A stretch of DNA of 64,000 nt. It comes from Ancistrus triradiatus (Eukaryota; Chordata; Actinopteri; Siluriformes; Loricariidae). Positions 58,831 through 64,000 of this stretch are shown in pieces. Location of the stretch: the NCBI GenBank assembly GCA_025084515.1, contig JAJAGP010000086.1:62001-126000 (forward strand), written 5' to 3'. Numbering within the stretch: position 1 is the first letter of the stretch; each line of letters starts with the position of its first letter. The notes under the pieces are model-generated. The model searched no databases and was not told the DNA's origin. It saw only the letters and a list, made by a program, of their open reading frames with translations. Made by a program: the position numbers and the translations under genes.

Positions 58831-59209
58831 CCCAGAGTAAACCCAGGCTTAACCCGCTTATTTTGCTCCTGACGATAACTAACCCGACTGTTACCTGTTA
58901 CTGGCTATAACTTTTTTTTCTCCTGCATAAAGTAGATGGTTAAGACAAATGACTGTCCCTGACTCCCAAACTGAAAGGTACAGTCATCCATCTTGGCCGA
59001 GGTGCTCGTGCTGAAAAACGCTTTAGCAGCACTTAAAAGGCCTGTGCAGGGATTTCATTGGATTTGAGGAAAGAACAGGCTGCGATCGAAACGAGAGAAT
59101 AGTTTCACGCTTCAGAGCGAGTTCAGAGGAAAGTCACTGGGGACGAACCTGACTTTTAAGCTGCAGGGATGATCCAAGGGACAGACTCCATGAGGGGCAC
59201 TCTGACCGA

Positions 59210-59855
59210 ATAGCTGCTTAACCAATAATCTCACAGAAGAATGGGACGGAAACATTTTATTGGAGAGCTTCTTAAAAAAAGCTTCCTACCATCTAGAAAA
59301 TGAAGAATAATCAAATTCTTAATTTCCTTTCCTCTCATTTCAGAGTCTCCCTAAAGTGTTTGGCAGCCTTTTCACGGGCGCTGCATTTAATTCCACGGTT
59401 GCCAGATCCCGCGAGCGAAACAAGCAACCGGGTTCCTGAAAGAAGCAGAAAAAAATCCTAACAGACTACCCACTACAGTCAGTAAAAATAGTATTGATAA
59501 TGTCGATTTTCCTTTTAACTTTAGAGGTTCAAACAAAACCAACTTGCAGGAGGAATGCTGGAGACAGAGACAGGATCAGGGGGCCCAAACGAGTGACTAC
59601 ACTTTAGAAACAAGCCCCAAAAACCTGAAACCTGCAGTAATCAATATCTGTAAGTGACTTTATAGGAAAATAAGCCCAAAGTCGCTTCGAATAAGCGGTC
59701 CTGGCAACCGCTTCTGGGACAGACTGAGAAAACTGATCAGAGTAAGGGGATACACGCACCGAGAAATCAGATTACTGACATAAAATCCAGCTCCGTATCA
59801 GATTCTGGAGCCTTAATCCGATGTAAGAGATCAGAGTATGCTGCTTACATGAGCT
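59210..59855 (+). repeat. repeat M, copy 6, the least disturbed copy
   Basis: Uninterrupted order: AATCTCACAGAAGAATGGGA, TTTCAGAGTCTCCCTAAAGT, GTTGCCAGATCCCGCGAGCG, GAAACAAGCCCCAAAAACC, GCGGTCCTGGCAACCG, GAGTAAGGGGATACACGC and GAGTATGCTGCTTACATGA. The core between GGTTGCCAG and CTGGCAACC is about 320 bases. Confidence 0.7.
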
Positions 59856-60319
59856 AAGTGCAGAAACACAACTATGACCGTATTAAGTTTTAACAAGCTC
59901 ACAGCCTCAGCATGAATTTCCCCAAATGCTGCGCTCCCTGTTTTAAAGTCATCAGCCCGTGACACCTGCACGTCTGGGATCTGAACCTGTAGCGAGAGGA
60001 AGAAGCGCTGCAGGTAACCGCAGGGGGACACGTCGGGTAATCAGCAGGCCCCGGAGACGGACGCGTCCCTCCAGAGACACATGATTGCAGGCTTCCTGGT
60101 TCCCCCTCCGGTTTCATAAAGCTCGGTGTAGGATTTTGAGTCGTTCGTTATTTTTTGGCACCAAGAACTATGAGTCGTATCGGATGGGAAAACATCAGCG
60201 TGGCCCCGCAGCGAGGACGCGTCATCCCAAACTTTATTACCCTCACCCAAACGCGGCTGCAACGGGTAAAGAGCACAACTCACTGAACACTGATGACTTG
60301 TGAACAACGCACAGTGTGT

Positions 60320-60338
60320 TCTAGTCTGCAATACCCGT

Positions 60339-60384
<46 letters not shown>

Positions 60385-60462
60385 CGTTAGGGAGGGTAAG
60401 AGCTTGAAAGCTTTTGCTTGACTGCTTCTTTTGAGCTGTACTTACATCCTGTAGCTCTACAT

Positions 60463-60493
<31 letters not shown>

Positions 60494-60606
60494 ATGTATA
60501 AGCTTTTAGACACACTGACACATCCTTGCATGACCTCTCTCACACTCCACTGACAGATACTGTATCAAAATCAGGTGTGTGTGTGTGTGTGAGAGAGAGA
60601 GAGAAA

Positions 60607-60650
<44 letters not shown>

Positions 60651-61088
60651 ATACACACACACACACACACTCCATGGGTCAGTTCCAAGCAGTCTGACTG
60701 TGACACACTGACACACTCACGCACACACATATATTATATATATATATATAGAAAAAGCAAGTACAAGCACAAATATACGTAAACACACACCACGTACGTT
60801 TGTATTGCTATCCTCGTGAGGACTTTCCATTGACATGACTGCCAATTGAGCATCACCGTAGCTAATCACTACTACATCTGACCTTAACCTTAACCTCTGT
60901 AATCTAAAGCAAGTATTTTGGCACTTTGGGTTTTTCATTTTTGCAAAAAAAAAAAAAAAAAAAGATTAAATAAGTGAGGACCGGCAAAATAATTCAAAAT
61001 TCAAAAGTACCAGGTTTTCCTAACAAAGAGAGGACGAGGACACTTGGTCCTCACAAGTATATCAGGACAAGTACACAGATGCACTGTA

Positions 61089-61129
<41 letters not shown>

Positions 61130-61216
61130 CGCCAATGAGTCAGTGGTCTGAAGACACACACAGAAACACAGTATAAGCTTATAGACACACTAACACATCC
61201 CTGAATCATGACCTAA

Positions 61217-61259
<43 letters not shown>

Positions 61260-61439
61260 ATGCTAATATAGGACACATCGACACACATCATGGCATGACC
61301 TCCCTTCCTCCCTCCCTCTCTCTCTGAAGCTCAACACACACACACACACACACACACAATGTGTGTGTAGTCATCATGTGGGACTGAATCTCAACAACAA
61401 TACAAACTGAAATGAGACACACTCCTGTATAGAAACACG

Positions 61440-61480
<41 letters not shown>
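60320..61480. repeat. cluster of dinucleotide microsatellites
   Basis: (CA)n at 60340-60382, 60463-60489, 60653-60670, 61096-61128, 61235-61261 and 61335-61360; (TG)(GA) at 60574-60604; (TC)n at 60609-60650 and 61219-61236; (TA)n at 60729-60750; A-run 60945-60963; (TG)18 at 61442-61478. About ten arrays in 1.2 kb. Confidence 0.95.
60795..61075. mobile_element. possible MITE with TGAGGAC ends
   Basis: Left ATCCTCGTGAGGACTTTCC, right TTGGTCCTCACAAGTATAT; the inner ACCTTAACCTTAACC phrase matches, from memory, a widespread fish repeat. The terminal match is short. Confidence 0.45.
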
Positions 61481-61481
<1 letters not shown>

Positions 61482-61638
61482 CTTTCCCCGTGATGCCAGG
61501 TTGTTCTCCCAGCACCAGTTTGAGCCTCTTGGCGTGGATCTTGCCCTGATAGTGCGACTCTGCCACCACAGCCGAGGTGAAGGACATGTTACACAACGTG
61601 CAGCACTTATTCTTATCCACGTCACCCTCCTCACTGCC
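61482..61638 (-). CDS. zmat4: zmat4 internal exon, zinc finger 2
   Basis: Seen: the minus strand reads an acceptor (ttgcag) followed by 157 coding bases and a donor (AAAG|gtaaca at 61481-61480). The translation starts GSEEGDVDKNKCC and holds a U1/matrin-type C2H2 finger, C-x2-C followed by H-x5-H, in the stretch CCTLCNMSFTSAVVAESHY and GKIHAKR. Known: this matches finger 2 of vertebrate ZMAT4, a small nuclear protein with four such fingers, thought to bind structured or double-stranded RNA but poorly characterised. The exon ends in phase 1, and the next exon at 54898 supplies the two bases needed (G|AG, Glu). The acceptor lies within 8 bases of a (TG)n tract and the donor within 4 bases of an (AC)n tract. 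The exon for finger 1 should lie above base 64000. Alternatives such as znf346 or znf385 fit the sequence less well. Confidence 0.95.
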
Positions 61639-61645
61639 CTGCAAT

Positions 61646-61670
61646 ACACACACACACACACACACACACA
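61646..61670. repeat. (CA)12 at the acceptor of the zmat4 finger-2 exon
   Basis: On the gene strand this is (TG)12 ending 7 bases before the exon (tattgcag). Confidence 0.97.
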
Positions 61671-61896
61671 TTATTAAACCTGGCGTTTCCTGGTCAGGGT
61701 CGCGGGAGGGTCCGGATCCTAACAGGGCACAAGCACTGGCATGACTAAGCCCATCACAGGGCTGGCAGAGGCTTGATGAGGTAAAATCTTTCCATTCTAT
61801 CGTTCCCTGCTGCCAAAACATCATCAGACTCTGGGCTCCAGTGCTAACAGGAACAGAATGTCCCAATAGCTGGTTATTATACACAAAATAAACACA

Positions 61897-62441
61897 AATC
61901 TCTTTATTGATCAGCTTTAATTTATGATCAGCTTTAATAAAAGTTTATTTCCAATTAAAAATAAAATGGGTCTGATTTAGAACTCAGGCTGTTCCTAAGA
62001 TCCACTGTTCTACCACCAGGAGAAAATCAGAAAGAGATCCAGATGTTAGAACCAAGTACAGGATTCCGTTAGCATTTAAATGATTTAGCTGAAGCTCTTA
62101 ATGTTTATGTTCTGAGTCAGAAATGTTGAAATTAGAGTTCTAGATCATCAGCAGCTCGGTCGGGTTAATAAGAGCTGGACTTAACAGATCCATGAACGAA
62201 GCTCCGATCAGCCGTGGATGGTGTTTAATGAAAGACACCGAATTTAACACCAGCAAACGATGTCCTTAAGAAAGAACCGATGAAGCTGCTGATGCTGTAT
62301 AACCCTCCTGTAGCATTTCTGTCTGATCCTTAAAATAAACCCAGGTCGAAGCCGATTCATCATTTTTGTTGATGAGACTAAAACTCGTTACTCTTCAGTT
62401 GAGCTGGGACTCCATTAAGAGCCCACGACCTTTGATTTACT
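61897..62441 (-). repeat. repeat Y2, inverted partner of 57825-58320
   Basis: See Y1. Reads GATCAGCTTTAATTTATGAT, CTGTTCCTAAGATCCACTGT, GAGTTCTAGATCATCAGCAG and GGTGTTTAATGAAAGACACC. On the opposite side of the finger-2 exon from Y1. Confidence 0.85.
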
Positions 62442-62655
62442 GTATGGACTTTTTTACATTTGTCTGCCTTTCGAGCTTAAATCCAGATCCTGCTTTGTAA
62501 GGCTGGTGAACCTCAGCTCATCAGAACCATCAGGCTGCTCATTAGGAGCTTCGTCTAACTGATTTAAATCCAAACAAACATTTTCAAAGCCAGTAAATTT
62601 TGTAAACTCTAGTAAAGTCTTTTACTTGCTTAATTCTAATGTTGCTGCTTTGTTA

Positions 62656-64000
62656 CAGTGGTGCTTGAAAGTTTGTGAACAGATTCTCACACAAGTTCTA
62701 AAAGTAGATAAAGAGAACCCAGTTAAACAAGTGCGACAAAAATATTATACCTGGTCATTTATTTATTGAGGAAAATTATCCAATATTACATATTAGTGAG
62801 TGGCAAAAGTATGTAAACCTCTAGGATTAGCAGTTAAGTTGAGGGTATAATTAGAGTCAGGTGTTTCAATCAATGGGATGCCAATCAGGTGTGAGGGGGC
62901 ACCCTGTTTTATTTAAAGAACAAGGATCTATCAAAGTCTGCTCTTCAGAACACGTGTTTGTGGAAGTGTATCATGGTACGAACAAAGGAGATTTCTGAGG
63001 AGCTCAGAAAAAGAGTCGTTGATGCTCATCAGGCTGGAAAAGGTTACAAAACCATCTCTAAAGAGTTTGGACTCCACCAATCCACAGTCAGACAGATTGT
63101 GTACAAATGGAGGAAATTCAAGACCATTGTTACCCTCCCCTGGAGTGGCCAACCAACAAAGATCACTCCAAGAACAATGTTCATGAGTCCACCATCAGAA
63201 GAACACTGAACAACAACGGTGTGCATGGCAGGGCTACGAGAAAGCCACTGCTCTCCAAAAAGAACATTGCTGCTGGTCTGCAGTTTGCTAAAGATCACGT
63301 GGACGAGCCAGAAGGCTATTGGAAGAATGTTTTGTGGATGATAAGAGCAAAATAGAACTTTTTGGTTTAAAAGAAAAGCGTTATGTTTGGAGAAAAGGAA
63401 AACACTGCATTCCAGCATAAGAACCTTATCCCATCTGTGAAACATGGTGGTGGTGGTAGTATCATGGTTTGGGGCTGTTTTTGCTGCATCTGGGCAGGAC
63501 GGCTTGCCATCATTGATGGAACAATGAATTCTGAATAAGATCAGAGAATTCTAAAGGAAAATGTCAGGACATCTGTCCATGAACTGAATCTCAAGAGAAG
63601 GTGGGTCATGCAGCAAGACAACGACCCTAAGCACACAAGCCATTCTACCAAAGAATGGTTAAAGAAGAATTAAGTTCATGTTTTGGAATGGCCAAGTCAA
63701 AGTCCTGACCTTAATCTAATCGAAATGTTGTGGAAGGACCTGAAGCGAGCAGCTAATGTGAAGAAACACACCAACATCCCAGAGCTGAAGCTGTTCTGTA
63801 CGGAGGAATGGGCTAAAATTCCTCCAAGCCAGTGTGCAGGACTGATCAACAGTTACAGGAAACGTTTAGTTGTAGTTATTGCTGCACAGGGGGGTCACAC
63901 CAGATACTGAAAGCAAAGGTTCACATACTTTTGCCATTCACTAATATGTAATATTGGATCATTTTTCCTCCTCAATAAATAAATGAGCAAGTATAATATG
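62656..64000 (+). mobile_element. Tc1-like element C, copy 3, cut by the window end
   Basis: Starts after TA with CAGTGGTGCTTGAAAGTTTG. Plus-strand transposase from 62973: EISEELRKRVVDAHQAGKGY, KEFGLHQSTVRQIVYKWRKF (helix-turn-helix), then a gap (the segment before TTCATGAGTCCACCATC is deleted), then WKNVLWMIRAK where the first catalytic Asp is lost. QQDNDPKHTSHST near 63613 and SPDLNLIEMLW near 63701 follow, separated by a stop (AATTAAG, ~63669). The right terminal repeat is cut off at 64000. Confidence 0.93.

Larger units (their letters stand above)
54899..61481 (-). other. zmat4 phase-1 intron between fingers 2 and 3
   Basis: A 6.6-kb intron. Contents: SINE copies at 54936, 55667, 58450 and 58644; a LINE 3' end at 56276; repeat Y1 at 57825-58320; repeat M6 at 59210-59855; and a microsatellite cluster at 60320-61480. 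The stretches 55135-55660, 55848-56275, 56457-57824, 58831-59209 and 59856-60320 hold no gene or repeat that I recognise. 56,880-57,160 is GC-richer and unique-looking, and could hold conserved non-coding sequence, but nothing in the window proves it. Confidence 0.75.
61639..64000 (-). other. zmat4 intron upstream of the finger-2 exon (partial)
   Basis: Runs off the window. It holds a (TG)n tract against the acceptor, repeat Y2 (61897-62441) and a Tc1 'C' copy from 62656 in the opposite orientation. I found no finger-1 coding sequence here. The remaining ~200-base stretches show nothing recognisable. Confidence 0.7.

Noticed and set aside
60870..60900. Telomere-like CCTTAACC repeats
   Set aside because: Only two units, better explained as part of the surrounding MITE-like repeat.

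Overview
The window is vertebrate nuclear DNA, most likely from a teleost fish (a catfish-like genome is my low-confidence guess). The signs are dense Tc1-type DNA transposons with TA target sites and roughly 200-bp terminal repeats, short tRNA-derived SINEs, fish-type LINE 3' ends, long dinucleotide and (GAAA)n arrays, and split coding exons with GT/AG junctions.

One host gene is supported: zmat4 (zinc finger matrin-type 4; I cannot tell which fish paralogue), on the minus strand. Three coding exons are visible: 61482-61638 (finger 2), 54689-54898 (linker plus finger 3) and 47791-47891 (finger 4 and stop). Their splice phases fit each other exactly. The exon or exons for finger 1 and the promoter lie beyond base 64000. 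The introns carry SINEs, Tc1 copies, microsatellites and an inverted pair of ~0.5-kb repeats. The start of exon 54689-54898, with its acceptor, has a degraded tandem copy just downstream that ends in an in-frame stop.

The ~47 kb below the zmat4 stop codon is intergenic flank with no other host gene that I can support. From left to right it holds: a three-level nest (unclassified repeat > Tc1 'D' > Tc1 'A') at 3-5.5 kb; a decayed Tc1 at 6.4-7.2 kb; a 3.6-kb L2/Rex-like LINE on the minus strand at 7.9-11.5 kb; a Tc1 'E' copy interrupted by an internally deleted Tc1 'B' at 11.5-13.1 kb; polypurine arrays at 14.8-18.0 kb; Tc1 'C' at 18.0-19.6 kb; a second Tc1 'C' split by a different LINE at 26.5-29.7 kb; Tc1 'A' inside Tc1 'B' at 32.5-35.5 kb; a rolling cluster of motif repeats at 37.9-38.7 kb; a decayed Tc1 with a SINE in it at 40.4-41.4 kb; a large (GAAA)n array at 44.7-45.4 kb; and a truncated Tc1 'B' about 0.5 kb past the zmat4 stop codon.

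I found no single undescribed gene system. The most interesting features concern zmat4 RNA processing. Exon 61482-61638 sits between complementary UG and AC arrays, and further out between an inverted repeat pair. Exon 54689-54898 has a SINE 37 bases before its acceptor and a partial copy of itself 61 bases after its donor. Family letters A-H, J, M, W, X, Y and Z are my own labels.
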